The position numbers and the translations under genes are program-made. Shown here piece after piece: positions 1-11,788 of a stretch of 64,000 nucleotides of DNA; position 1 is the stretch's first letter, and each line of letters begins with the position of its first letter. This DNA is from Microstegium vimineum (lineage: Eukaryota > Streptophyta > Magnoliopsida > Poales > Poaceae), in the NCBI GenBank assembly GCA_022036555.1, contig CM039123.1:7813217-7877216 (forward strand), given 5' to 3'. The notes under the pieces were generated by a model. The model did not search any database, was not told the origin of the DNA, and saw nothing but the letters and a program-made list of their open reading frames with translations.

Positions 1-230
1 TTTACTTTGCGCAATTTACTTTGGTCATTTCAATACTCGCATCTACCTTCCTAGAATTGCCATGCTAGCATAGGATTGAAACATAGGATGCAAAACTTTG
101 TGCAGTGGAATCATTAGAACACACTCATAGGCACAAGGGGTGATTCACTTTTAGAATTAGGACTTAATTCTTGCAATAGATTTTAGAAAAGCCCAATTCA
201 ACCCTCCTCTTGGGCATCTTGATCCTTTCA
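1..230 (+). mobile_element. 3' end of an LTR, truncated by window edge
   Basis: The stretch ends with an AT-rich tract, then CCTCCTCTTGGGCATCTTG and a terminal CCTTTCA. This is the usual 3' end of grass Copia-type LTRs (a CCCCTCTTGGGC-like block followed by ...TTTCA). The 5' end lies outside the window. No tRNA-Met primer-binding motif follows, so this is more likely a 3' LTR or solo LTR than a 5' LTR. Family recognition is from memory of similar termini. Confidence 0.5.
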
Positions 231-759
231 CCAACCTTATTCCTAAAGCTTCCTTTTACTTATCTGGCTTTATGACCACATATATGTAGCTAGTCTCGCC
301 CGGTGAAGGTCAGTTTGGTGGGTCAACTGTGGTCACTGACGTTGTGATAGTGGTGTGCTTGTGGGTTGGTTGAATACAACTACCTTTAAGTTCCCAGGAA
401 AAATTGGAAGTGCCAACAAACAAAATTAAGTGTGTGCATGATTTGTGGGGAAAATGGCATTGTGCAGACGTTTATTGAAATTAGCATTGAAACATGCAAG
501 GTAGCCATCGCTACATACATAACAAGCTCATATGAAGGCCAAGGCAAGTTAATAGGGCATATTAGTACTTTACCACACTCCTGAATGTATCTAATTAAAG
601 AGTTCTATACATAGCTATACTCTTAGATAGATAGGGTATTTTTTTCTATAAGATGATTTCTTTTCACTATTGAAAACACACATGTAAGTTTTCCATCAGT
701 TGCTTCTTGAAAAAAATCAAAATTTGATCATTCCAAATAAGTATAGTACAAGGAATTTG
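231..759. other. Unassigned intergenic DNA
   Basis: AT-rich sequence between two LTR remnants. I see no coding region, terminal repeat or RNA gene that I can support. Confidence 0.4.
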
Positions 760-1856
760 TGAACACATGGTCGAGAAGTACCCATGTAGTTTAGTTGTAT
801 GATGAATGAATTGTCAACATGCAAGTGTGTTGAACTAACCTTGCTACCAAAGCAGCGTGTGGTATGTCTCTTGGCTTGTGATGCATAGGTGTGTAGCTCG
901 GAGGCAGTGGTCAATAGCGAGGTGAAGGTCAAGTAGAGACGGGTCATGCTGATGGACCATGAGTGGTGAATGGTGGATCTGAGGCTTGGACTGAGGGAGC
1001 AGAGGGTCGGAGGACCAGTCACGGTGGCTAACACTTGGAGTCATCGACAAGTGCAAGAGTACATGGAAGAGTGACCGTGTTGACCAAGTCAAGACGGTGG
1101 TCGAGCAAGTTGAGCGGGAGGATGTGGAAGACTTAGCGGCTGGGTAGTCGAGGACGTGGTGACACATGTCAAGGAGTGGGGGATGCATATGGGTCGCAAA
1201 ACCACTGATGAATGGTTTCGAGTTTGGGCCTCAAAACTCGGGCTGAGCTTCCAAGGAAGTGAGGCGGCACGTGGCGGAATCCTAGAGGTCGCGTCGTGGT
1301 GACGGCAAGTCCAGACAGGAAGCGGAGCCATTTGATGAAGATGAACATAGAGTTGGATCACAATACCTTAGGATTAAGTGGGTCGCTCATGTATCTGGGG
1401 GCAATTTGGGAATGTGTAATACCCTTGTTAAATAAGCATGAGGGTGCCCCAATCACCCTCAGCTATTTCATTTGTCATTTCTCCCTCCCACCTATCTGTC
1501 TAGGTCTCTCCCTCTCTCTAGATTTCTTGCTTGAGTTTCGTGGATGATTTGGTGAATTATTTGTGTAACTTGAACCGGAGATGTTTGTGGGAATGGAGAC
1601 CCTTCACTCCTCATGCCATGGTGGCATCGATTCATAAGATATTTATGTCCATGTTCATCACGTTTTTTTGTTTTTTCCATCTATGGTTTTTACTCTATCT
1701 CTTTCTACACTTGATCTTTTTGCAAACCATTTATTGGAGCTTGTGCTATATGAACCCTTGTGAAGGTTTTCACAAAAGAATTTGATTTATTGGTTTGGGG
1801 TGACCACATAGATTGAGCTATTTTTGTGTCTCCGGTCATTTTTTCGCTTTCTCTCG
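760..1856 (+). mobile_element. Decayed Copia-type LTR fragment (family of 28445-30399 and 45312-47414)
   Basis: It begins TGAACACATGG, like the TGCGAACACATGG start of the two complete family members in this window. It shares with them the block GGACTGAGGGA, the 'gaggcctcaaaactcggg'-like tracts and the 'tagattgattt' region, in the same order. It is much more diverged and stops abruptly at 1857, where a reversed LTR of another family begins. It is probably an old copy interrupted by that later insertion. Confidence 0.7.
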
Positions 1857-2291
1857 TGTTGACACAAAAAACGTCAGATCTGTGAACACCTCAGGCTATT
1901 ACCCAAAGCTCGATGTCGAGGGCGTGCCAGTCGATTTGACCAATCAATCAACAAGGATGGTAACTAGAACAAGCTAAACGAGACGACAGCGATGCGCCCG
2001 GACGTCAAGGCTCAGATTGGTCAGGGGTAACTAGAGCAGAGCTAGACGAGGCAAACAGCGATGCGCCCGGATTTCCAAAGCCTAGAGGTACTCCCACGCG
2101 GAACTAACAAGGATTTGACGGAGATCAAGGTGATGCAGCCCGTCGAAAGCTTGAAGAACTCGTTGATAGCTACAACTAATGCATAAAAAGGGTAAATTAC
2201 GATAAAAGGTAGAATAAGATAAAATTGGTTTGTTTTGATTGGATCGATTGTTTTTTCCATAGCCCTCGTGCACATATTTATACCCTCGCAT
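1857..2291 (-). mobile_element. Reversed LTR fragment (family of the solo LTR at 17786-18867)
   Basis: Starting with TGTTGACACA, it is the reverse complement of the last ~430 bp of the solo LTR at 17786-18867. Shared features include the paired GCGATGCGCCCGG blocks and the minus-strand TATAAATA near 2269-2284. Similarity ends at about 2291, just upstream of the TATA region. The further U3 part is either truncated or belongs to a diverged subfamily. No matching second terminus or target duplication was found. Confidence 0.85.
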
Positions 2292-3387
2292 GGGCGACGT
2301 CAGATACTACAGTAACACTAAGTGCACCAGACACGACGAGGTTACTGTTCACCCACATGACCAGTACACCGGATGCAGCTATAGCGCGATAGGTGAACAG
2401 TGGCCAGTGTCTTGTCATCTCAGTGTTTGCGTTGTTTTATCCGTTTCTCGCTCGTTTAAACTCCAAATTAAGTTCTGCTTTTGGGGTTGTGCTCCTATCG
2501 TCCTTAGGATCATTCCAAAATACTTTTGTCACCAATTGGTCAAAGTATTTTTTTACTGTGCTTTCTCGGTACTTTTGCTACACATTTTTTTAGTGATTTT
2601 GGTATAGCGGCCAAATATTTCAAAAAAATGAGGATCTCATTCAAAACACCACCCCCCCCCCCCCCCCCCTCCTGTCGTCGTCTTGGTCCTTCAAAATTGA
2701 GCTCCTCAATGAGCGACTTGGCGGCATTCATCAGCATCACTAGCCCACCTCCCCTCTAGCCACCTCTCTTGAATACGGCAACAGAGGCCAGCAGCAGCCC
2801 CAACAAATGGGAACTCATCCGCAGCGACCTTCCCCTACCCACCATCCAACCTTGTTTCTTTGCCCCCATCACCTTCCTCACCTTCAGTGTATGTGGTAGC
2901 CAGACAAGCTTATTTGGGCCCTGGAGCCTAGATCTGCTATCCCCGCCACCAAATCCTGGTGGTGCAGCGGTGGCCAATGCCCCCTGACCCGGTGCACTCA
3001 TGCGCCCCTTGACCCGGAGCAATCGCATGCTCAGACCAGCATAGTGTGCCCGGTGGCTAGCTTCCCAACACAATTGGCTTGGCGCAATCATGCACTCCCA
3101 TCACAGATCTCTCGTACATGGGCTCACTCGCGTTGACTCTCATCTTTGTCGTCCTTTTAGGTGGCTACAGGGTGGATCTAGGCTTTCTAATCCCTGGCCT
3201 ACTAGCCTGGCTTGCAGGATGTGGTGTCCTCCAACAACACCAGTGCATCGTGGCTCCACGCAATCGAGTTACAATGCCCTATCCTGGATATATCGGTCTC
3301 CAGCTTGCGTGGTGTGTGCAACAGCCAGTGCACATCCACCCGGTGCGACAATCCATCCTCTAGCATGAGCGCATCCCCAAGGCCCTC
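2292..3387. other. Unassigned DNA with a poly-C run
   Basis: Contains a run of about 19 C at 2651-2669. The rest is GC-richer, with only short open frames and no recognisable domain. Before the Gypsy insertion this stretch was continuous with the sequence starting at 22278. The last five bases (3383-3387, CCCTC) are the left copy of the Gypsy target-site duplication. Confidence 0.5.
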
Positions 3388-4828
3388 TGTTAACACTGGA
3401 TTTTGACATGCTCAGGAAGATGACAGGTGGGCCAGTGCACAGTGAATTTGCAGAGACGAGCGTTCGGAGCATTCGGCAAATGTTTGTGCGGACGGCTGAT
3501 TTCCAAAGATTTGGCAAATGTTTGCGCGGTCGGTTAATCTCCAAAGATTCGGCAAATGATTGTGCGGTCGGCTATTCTGAGAAAGGATGATTTTCCGTTG
3601 AAAAAGAGACAAAAACGGCAAGCAAAGAGCCGATCGGGCAACGGAGATCGTAACAATTAGGGCAATAAAGACTCCGAAGGAAAAAACTAGGGTTAAATAT
3701 GTCGTGTTTTCTTTAATGTTTTGTAGTCGTGTCCTTTTAGGACTCATGTCATGACTAGGGTATACATATAAACCCTTGACCATTGTAAAACTGTTCACAA
3801 CCAATTCAATACAACCGGGCCTGTGCCAACTTCGAGTCCTTTGTCGTGTCGTCGAGTTCTTCGAGAGAAATCATCGATCCGTCGACCTCCGTAAGTCCTG
3901 GCAACCTTGTTATCATGTCTAGTATCATGCGGTGGATTTAGATGTTGATGCAAGCAGACTTGTTTGTTTTCAATGATCGTGCGGCGAATCCTTGCTTGAC
4001 AATCAAGAAGTCTTCGCTTATGTTTCGTTTACGAGTGGATACCATGCGGCAGGCGTTTGCTCGATATGCTTAGCAAAAGCAAGATAGTTATCGGCTCTAT
4101 TAGATTTGGCAAGATCTAGTAGATTCATTAAGTTATCACGTGTTGCATGTTTTAGATATTTTATATATTTGTAACACTCTTTTTGCCCAATCTAGATTGA
4201 TACGGTTCGGCTTTATTCTTTGTCATAGATCTATTTATGCTCTAATAGTTATTCATGTTATCTCTACAAATAGATCTTACGTTTATAATAGCCGAATTAG
4301 TTTAACCTAGATTGCTACGTGTTGCGGGTTCATGCATGTTAATTACGCTTAAGTTTTGATAAGGCTAGGTATCGTGCGGCAGATACAGGCTTTAGATTAC
4401 TTTGATCGTGTTAGCTTACTTGTTCCTTCATCATGGATCCCAACTCGGTTGAATTGTCAAGCTTGGTTATGCTTTAATTCATAGCTAATTATGATTCGTT
4501 CATACGTACTTTTCCCATGCACATACATTCGACAATCAATGTTTTATGTACTCCATATTTGTTTTAGCCGACTGACCTATAAAACTTGTTGGCAGAGAGC
4601 TTCTATAGCTGTATGTCGTCGTAAGTGGCTTCAGGGCCGTATATATGGAACTGTTTGGTCTCACCCGACATGTTCCAGTTTTGTATTTAATGATTTCATC
4701 CCTTGTTAGTTTCAGGTCAAACTGACTAGCACGTTTCCGGATCTCAAAACACCCGGGCATCCGATTGAAGCTACGTTTTTCGGCTTGCTGTGTGTTAGGC
4801 ATAGTGCGTTACATTTTGTGTCAACACA
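3388..4828 (+). repeat. 5' LTR of the Gypsy element
   Basis: 1441 bp, TG...CA ends, matching 20833-22272 over its full length. The first ~350 bp differ by about 20 positions, a later ~345-bp stretch by about 9, counted by eye; nearly all are transitions. The TATA box equivalent at 3761-3770 reads TATACATATA, against TATAAATATA in the 3' copy. Confidence 0.97.
3471..3583 (+). repeat. Three 38-bp tandem repeats in the LTR U3
   Basis: Units begin at 3471, 3509 and 3547 with ATTCGGCAAATG or ATTTGGCAAATG, each followed by a GCGG(A/T)CGG block and, in the first two, a CCAAAG block. The same repeats occur in the 3' LTR from about 20918. Their position about 200 bp upstream of the TATA region suggests duplicated U3 enhancer elements; this is inference. 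Confidence 0.7.
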
Positions 4829-4853
4829 CCTTTTGGCACACCCGGTGGGACTC
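4829..4853 (+). promoter_or_regulatory. Candidate primer-binding site
   Basis: The sequence directly after the 5' LTR contains TTTTGGCACACCCGGTGGGA. A TGGC... motif close to the LTR end is the expected place for pairing with a tRNA 3' end. It is not the initiator-Met type (TGGTATCAGAGC), and I do not assign the tRNA. Confidence 0.55.
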
Positions 4854-4864
4854 TACATTTCAAG

Positions 4865-6725
4865 ATGGTCAAAATCGACAATAGTCAGGTTCAGGACGTG
4901 ACTATGGATGAGTTGCCAGAAGACCTGAGGAACGTGGTTCAGCAAGCATGTGATGAGTTTCAACAGAAGTGCCTGATGTCCTTTTCAAAGAACAAAAGCA
5001 ACAAGGCTTTTCAGAAGCAGTCACTTCCCAGAACTCTCCTCCCACATCAAACGGATTACGCCGAAGAGAAAGATGCTCTAAAGCTGACTGAAGTGGTTTA
5101 CAAAGCCATGAGTGAGACGATGAGAAATCATCATACGGCTTTCCTGAATACCTTTCGTGCGATCATGGTCAATACTTTCAGTCCGTCTGCTGATAAGTAC
5201 TTTGAAGAGTTTTCTGGTCCAATGCATGGACCAACATTGTTCCATGTGCCTAAGCACCAGGAGAAAGCTGTTGAGAGTAGCGGCGCGCCTGGCATGGACC
5301 AAGGTGGGATGACTCCTCACCAGAAACAGCAACCGCCCATGACATATGGCCAGCTCGCGTTCGGCAAGTTGGGAAACATTCCACAATCGGCTTTCAGGGT
5401 GTCTCCAGCAGCAAATAGATTGCAGAAAAATATGTATGGAGATGGATATCAAGAGTTTGCCGATTACGGTACCATCGATGCTCTCCCGAATCCAGGGTAT
5501 AAAAACTCAGCAGGGTTGCCTTTTGAGGGGCAAGCACATGGAGCTCCAAATTCAAATATTGATGTTATCATGCATAGGATGACAGACATGATGCAGAATC
5601 AGTTTGGCTTAAAGCCAAAGAACCAGTCCTATGCGTACAAGTCCCCTTATCCAGAGTGGTATAACCGAGTGGCACTTCCTCCGAGGGTGAAGGCTCCCAC
5701 AGATCTGACTAAGTTTTCTGGTCAGGATGATACTAGCACCATAGAGCACATCAGCCGTATTTGATGCAGCTTGGAGAGGCATCTGCCGATAAGCTTGGAG
5801 GATTCGGTATTTTCCATTGTCTCTGACAGGGCCAGCTTTCACGTGGTTCACATCTCTGTCGGCAAATTCTATTGGTACATGAGCAGAATTAGAGCAAAGG
5901 TTCCATGCGTATTTCTTTACGGGTACCAATGAGAAGAAGCTAGTTGATCTTATGAGCTTGAGGCAAAGGGCTAATGAAACACCACAGGAGTACCTCCGCA
6001 GGTTCAGAGAGACCAAAAACCTCTACTACTCCCTGAATCTGCCAGATGATCAATTGCCAGGGATGGCGATAGCAGGTATGCAGCCGAATGTCAGGGAGAA
6101 GCTGTTCGGCATGGACTTTGATGACCTTGGTTAGTTGTCGCAGCGGTTAGCAATGATGAATAATCAAGCTCAAGGGTTCAGGAGAGATAACCGATTCCAG
6201 AAAGGTGATGTCGCCAATGAGATGTATCAAAGTTTTCTGGAAGAAGCTATAGAGTATGACGACGAAGATGAAATAGCCGCAGCCGAGTTAGTCTGGGCAA
6301 AAGAGCCGACTCAGGTTAGTCAACGATGGTTGTGGCAGCAGAAGGGTACTTATGACTTTGATGTCTCTAAATCAGACAAGTTGTTTGAGTTGTTGTTAAA
6401 GGAGGGACGCATCAAATTGCCAGAAGGGCACCCCATGCTGCGCCTTGAAGGGGTAAAAGACAAGAAATTTTGCGGCTACCACAATACTAATTCCCATTCC
6501 ATCAATGATTGCCGAGTGTTCAGAGTGCGAATCCAGAAGGCCATTCAGGAAGGACATTTGAAATTTGATGGTAAGATGAAAATTGATGCTAATCCTTTTG
6601 CACAGAACACGGTGTCTTTCTCTATGAACATGGTTGCCATAGAAGACCCCAAAGACAAGGGCAAGATGAAGGTGTTGACCTCAAACAAAGCAAGAAAAAC
6701 TGGTGTTGTTGACCCTAATCGGTAG
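4865..6725 (+). pseudogene. gag: Gypsy gag, broken reading frame
   Basis: Gag packages the element RNA into a virus-like particle. The open part starts at ATG 4865 and runs 299 codons to a TGA at 5762-5764. The next ~185 bp are decayed. The frame reappears at 5952 with a conserved Gag segment (MSLRQRANETPQEYLRRF), is cut by TAG at 6132-6134 and continues to TAG at 6723-6725. A zinc-finger-like FCGYHNTNSHSINDC lies near 6465-6510. This CX2HX4HX4C spacing is seen in Gag of plant Tat-type elements. After 6725 the same frame continues into the duplicated segment 6753-7374. At least four disruptions make it a pseudogene. Confidence 0.88.
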
Positions 6726-6752
6726 ATTACAAATGAGGAGTTTTGGCAATGG

Positions 6753-7374
6753 GCTCACTTCCAGAATAGCCAAACCGAGAGAGGGGAAGCTTCCAAACCC
6801 AGGGTTACAACACGAATTCTGTTAAGAAAATGGCGACGGGAGCGACAGCAGTATCAGAGGCAGAGGTATTACGAAGAATAGGAGTTCATAGAGGAACATC
6901 AAAGGTACGAGGAAGAGATGTGCCGGAGAGAACAAGAGTACGTGAGAGAGAAAGAGTAGTCTCATTGGGGATGCCTGTTTTTCAAGCATTGCTGGAAGGA
7001 AGGCATGAAGCTGACTGCTAAGAACAATTGCCCCGAATGTAGTGATCAATATTTAGGGTACAGGCAGTCTCGGGTCAACCGTCATCTGGTCCATGAAAGA
7101 CTTGGAACACAGTTTCCTGAGGACGATCGGCGTTTAAAAATAGGCAGCTCTGAAGATTGGCGAGGCAAGAGATTTGCCGATCAAGAGTGGGTCCATTATG
7201 AACAAGGTGTTGAAGAAGAAGAACATCATGAATATGTGTGGCAGAAGGGACAATAGTGCCCACCAGGGCCGAGGAAGAGCCAGAAAAGGAGAGTGCAACG
7301 CTTGAGGAACAGGGAGCTGGCACAGACAGTTGCCGAAAAGAAACAAATATGGCGTCCTAAGAAAAAACCCGAAA
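6753..7374 (+). repeat. 622-bp duplicated gag-pro segment, copy 1
   Basis: Aligns without gaps to 10451-11072, with about 25 substitutions by eye. It encodes the region between Gag and protease, including a second zinc-type motif (HCWKEG...CPEC). Copy 1 is joined to gag on its left and to a solo LTR on its right. It has a stop (TAG in place of CAG) near 6878 that copy 2 lacks. Confidence 0.95.
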
Positions 7375-10300
7375 AGAAACACCCTAAATTTTGCATTTTT
7401 CCAAATAGTTTAAAAGTAATTTGAATTGCATTTTATGTGGGCATTAAAACATAGGGAAATTAACTAAAGATTTCATAAAATAAAAATGACCATCATACTA
7501 GAAACCTTGTTGTTGCATACATGCTGGTGCATAGGATTTATGTATTGCTCTTTCAATTTCAAACTGGAAATTCATTTGGTTTTTTTTTGAAATTGGTTTG
7601 AATGTTTGAAAATCGAAAATTGGAAAACACTTTCTCTCTTTCTCTCTATCCCTCAATGCAATCTGGCCGCAGGCCTGCTTTCCCCAGCCCACTCCCCTTT
7701 CCCTCTTTCTCTCTGTTGGGCTTGCAGATCCCGCAGGCCGGCCCATCCCACACGGGCCGACACGCCTCCCTCCCTGCCTGACACACCGGCCCGCATGCTC
7801 AGCCCTCTCCCTCTCTCTCTCGGCGCTGACAAGGGGACCCCACCGGTCAGCCCCTTCCCCTTCCTTTCCTTTCTCCTCTCTCCCTTTCTCTCTGTTCGCC
7901 CGCGTCGATGAACTCCTCGGCCGTACGCGTTTTGGAGAAGGAGATCTTCCCTTCCCTTGCCCACGCGATATCGTGTCGAGCAAGCTGCACCGCCCACCGG
8001 CCGCCTTCCTTTCTTCTCCTCCCCTTCCCTTTCTTTCCTTCTCTGTGCGTCGTCGCCCTTCCTTGCATCCGAACGCGAATCCGCGGCGGAATCCGCCCTT
8101 TCCTTCCCCGTGACACCCTCCGAGCTATAAAATGCTCAGCCTCGCATACTTCCGCCCCGCAACGAGCCCTCGAAGCACCACAGAGACCACCCAGCGTTGC
8201 CACGCCCGAGTTCCGCACCGCCGCCGTCGTTCCGCCGCGAGCACGCTTCTCTGCCCCGCCCGTTTCCTTTCCGAGCTTTGCAACGTGGTGAGTGAAGTTC
8301 CCCGACACCGCCAATCCCCTTTTCCCTCTCTGTCTCCTCCGTTTGGGCTCTGTCCGCCGTCGCCGTCGTTGCAGAGCCGCCGTGTCGCGTGGTCACCTCG
8401 CCTCCGTGCTTAATCGACTCAACCAAGTGCCCCAGTGTACTCGTAGTGTTTTTCCCTCTCTCCCAGACCTATTCGCGTTGAGTTTGACGCACTGAATCGC
8501 CAGATCAGCGTGCGCCGCCACTGTCCGGCCATGGCGCCGCCGGCTGCCCCAACTCCGGCTGTCGAGCGCCACCACACTCCCACTCTGATCTAATCCTGGC
8601 CATCCATTTCAGATCAGACGGCCCTCAGCGTTTCTTACCGGTTCGGCTGGCAACTTTGCAAAAGAAACCCTGTGGATTTTAAAGTCTGAACCCGCCGTCC
8701 CTTGGCGCAATCTGAGACTTCGTTTTATCTTTCGAAAAGCGTACTTCTTTTCTGTCTGTTTTATTTCTAAAATAAAAAGGAAAATTCTATTTACACTTTT
8801 GCCACTCTATTTCAAATGTCCCTAAATTGCTCATTTTAAATCCAAATCGCTCCGTTCAAGTTGCGTTAGATCCGTATTTTCATGCTCTATCCAGTAGTAT
8901 AGTTTTCATCTATGTTAATTACTTTTGAAAATCAACGAAAATTATTTCCGTAATGCTTTAATCTTGCCCTATTCAAAATCTCGTTTAATTCATATCTTTT
9001 TCGTTATAGCTCCGTTTTTCGTGATTCAAACGTCTATGTGATCGTAGTGAGACGCAGATTTGTTTTATAAACTTTTACCTTTGTTTTATTGTGATTGGTG
9101 TATTGTTCTAATCTATAGCCTTGTTGCTTGCATGTTATGCCTCTGCGTGATTGCGTGTGATGTGGTGATCGAGTACAGATGGTGAGCAGTACGTGGGTGA
9201 CCAAGAGTTTCTCTTTGAGCAGGATCAGCAGGAGCCCTTTGAGCAAGGCAAGTATTCATGGGATCATCCTTGTTGTCCTAATCACTTAAATCATTAATTC
9301 ATGATTGCATGTGTTTCCTTGATATCCTATTTAGCTTTCACCATAGTTTTTGTACCTTATACCTTGTTACCATGGGAATTTATGCATTTGGGTAGATCAA
9401 GCTAGTGCTCTCGAGACATAACCATGATCATGTAAACCTGACTAATGACTTATGCAACAATGGTAAAATCTGCTTTTAGCAACATGGATTAGGGTGAACT
9501 AGAGCACAGTTTTTGAGATGCTCTAGAACCTCCGTAAGCGATCACCCGGGACATACAGTACAACCATGGGGGCTATATGGCTCTGGCTTTAGTTCAGTAT
9601 TAGGGTCACTCTCTCGCATGCGGCAGTTCACGAAAGTTGCTATTGCCGAGCGGTTGCGGAGCGGCTGGAGTGGGGACCGCTGCGTGTTTTGTACCATCCC
9701 GGGGCTCCTATATACCCCATGCCCGTGGATCCGTACTGTCTGTGTTATGTCAGCGAACCCCTTTGAAAGACTTCATAGTGTTCCCTGCCCGCTCCCCTCG
9801 GTAGTGTTAAGGGAGTCATGATCCCGGGGCATTTGGGCAAACACGACTCATGGGTAAAGTGTACGACCTCTGTAGAGTGTTAAAAACTGATATATTAGCC
9901 GTGCTCTCGGATACGAGCGGCCTGGAATTCTTATGGAACAGAATGACTTTAATCTATCATTTACTGGTTTGCTATTCATTATTCATGTTTACTCGATCAT
10001 ATGGTTATTGGGCTGTTGTTATATTGATGCTATCCTATGCTAAAATTGTGATAACTTAAAAGCTAATGCAGTTTAACCAGTGTCATACCTTTTTGAGCCT
10101 CATGAACCCCATGTTTACTTGTTGAGTACGAAAGTACTTACGCTTGTTCATTTCTTTCATATTTGGATAAAAATCCCGGATGGGTACCAGATTACCAGAG
10201 TTATGAGGAGTATCCAGAGGACTTCTAGGTTTGGGGTCAACCAGTTGACGTCCCTGTGCGATGGAGCCTCGCGAGAGTTATCATATATTTCCGTTGTTTT

Positions 10301-10450
10301 GTAGTAGACATTATTTAAATACTCAATCGCTATGTATTAAACACTTGTGATGATACAATTTTGATAATTTGTCGGCTTATGTGTGTGACTGATCTCTGGG
10401 CACACATGAGATTATTGCATCCCGTTTTGCCTTTAAAACTTGGTGTGACA
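7375..10450 (+). mobile_element. Solo LTR, 3.08 kb, lying between two copies of a 622-bp host segment
   Basis: It belongs to the same family as the solo LTR at 38651-43035: start (A)GAAACACCC for TGTAACACCC, shared internal blocks, a TATAAAA at 8126-8132 and an end TTGGTGTGACA. The five bases on the left (CGAAA) and right (GCTCA) do not match, unlike every other solo LTR here. The right flank instead repeats the host sequence that begins at 6753. LTR length and termini suggest a Del/Tekay-type chromovirus; that assignment is inference. Confidence 0.85.
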
Positions 10451-11072
10451 GCTCAGTTCTAGAATAGCCAAACCGAGAGAGGGGAAGCTTCCAAACCCAG
10501 GGTTACAACACGAATTCTGTTAAGAAAATGGCGACGGGAGCGAAAGCAGTATCAGAGGCAGAGGTATTACGAAGAACAGGAGTTCATAGAGGAACATCAA
10601 AGGTACGAGGAAGAGATGTGCTGGAGAGAACAAGAGTACGTGAGAGAGCAAGAGTAGTCTCATTGGGGATGCCCGTTTTTCAAGCATTGCTGGAATGAAG
10701 GCATGAAGCTGACTGCTAAGAACAATTGCCCCGAATGCAGTGATCAATATTCAGGGTACAGGCAATCTCAGGTCAACCGTCGTCTGGTCCATGAAAGACT
10801 TGGAGCACAGTTTCCTGAGAATGATCAGCATTTAAAAATAGACAGCTCTGAAGATCGGCGAGGCAAGAGATTTGCCGATCAAGAGTGGGTCCATTATGAA
10901 CAAGGTGCTGAAGAAGAAGAACACCATGAATATGTGTGGCAGAAGGGACAATAGTGCCCACCAGGGCTGAGGAAGAGCCAGAAAAGGAGAGTGCAACGCT
11001 TGAGGAACAGGGAGCTGGCACAGACAGTTGCCGAAAAGAAACAAATATGACGTCCTAAGAAAAAACCCGACA
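10451..11072 (+). repeat. 622-bp duplicated gag-pro segment, copy 2
   Basis: Second copy of 6753-7374, joined to the solo LTR on its left and reading on into the protease region on its right. It keeps the more typical motif CPFFKHCWNEG and lacks one stop present in copy 1. It still contains a TAG within the REQE-SHWG stretch and another after WQKGQ. Confidence 0.95.
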
Positions 11073-11098
11073 AGTACGACCATTCGGCTGATGCCTGC

Positions 11099-11788
11099 AT
11101 GGCTTTCTTCATTCCCTCAGAATTCGTAGCTCCCGAAGGCCAAAACATCCAAGAGGAAGTGTACTCAGATTTTGATGAAAGCAAGTGTCAGGATCTAATG
11201 CCCCAGCTTGTCCTGACTAAGCAGGCAATCTTCAATAAACCGGCTAAGCATCGACATTTGAAGGCGCTTTACGTGAAGGGATATACCAACGGCAAGCCTC
11301 TGACCAAGATGTTTGTTGATGGAGGGGCTGCCATCAATATTATGCCTTACACCACCTTTAGGAAGCTTGGGATGACTAATGAGGAACTGTTGAAGACTGA
11401 CATGGTGCTCAGGGACTTTTCTGGCAATCCTTCTGACACTCGAGGAGTTGTACATGTCGAATTGATGATTGGGTCAAAAACTTTTATTACTACCTTCTTT
11501 GTCATTGATGGCAAGGGGGCATACATCTTACTCTTAGGAAGAGATTGGATCCATGCTAACTGCTGCATACCTTCAACCATGCATCAGATTCTCATTCAGT
11601 GGATTGGAGATGATGTTGAGGTTGTTCATGCTGATGATTCGGTAAGTGTTGCTGCTACGGAGCCTACCTACTGGGAGTATGATGGCGTCGATTGCTTCTC
11701 TGGGAGAGTATGGGAAGAAGGTCCTGTGAACGTATTCAACAAGGACAAACAGCCGATCCAAGCAGTCGGCTCTCAAAGCAATTTTTAA
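11099..11788 (+). pseudogene. pro: Gypsy aspartic protease region
   Basis: The open frame carries the retropepsin-like segment KMFVDGGAAINIMPYTTFRKLG around residues 70-90, where the catalytic motif is DGGA rather than the usual D(S/T)GA, and a later LLGRDWI block typical of the retropepsin C-terminal part. It would cleave the Gag-Pol polyprotein. The frame ends with TAA at 11786-11788, while the reverse transcriptase continues in another frame that overlaps it from 11692. A frameshift therefore separates protease from polymerase. It is also cut off from gag by the nested LTR and duplication. Confidence 0.85.

Noticed and set aside
4829..4853. Initiator-Met primer-binding site for the Gypsy element
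   Set aside because: The sequence after the LTR is TTTTGGCACACCC, not TGGTATCAGAGC; only the TRIM has the Met-type site.
7498..8575. Open frames of 90-160 codons on both strands
   Set aside because: They lie in the GC-rich, CT-rich part of a solo LTR; both strands are open because of base composition, and no motif is recognisable.
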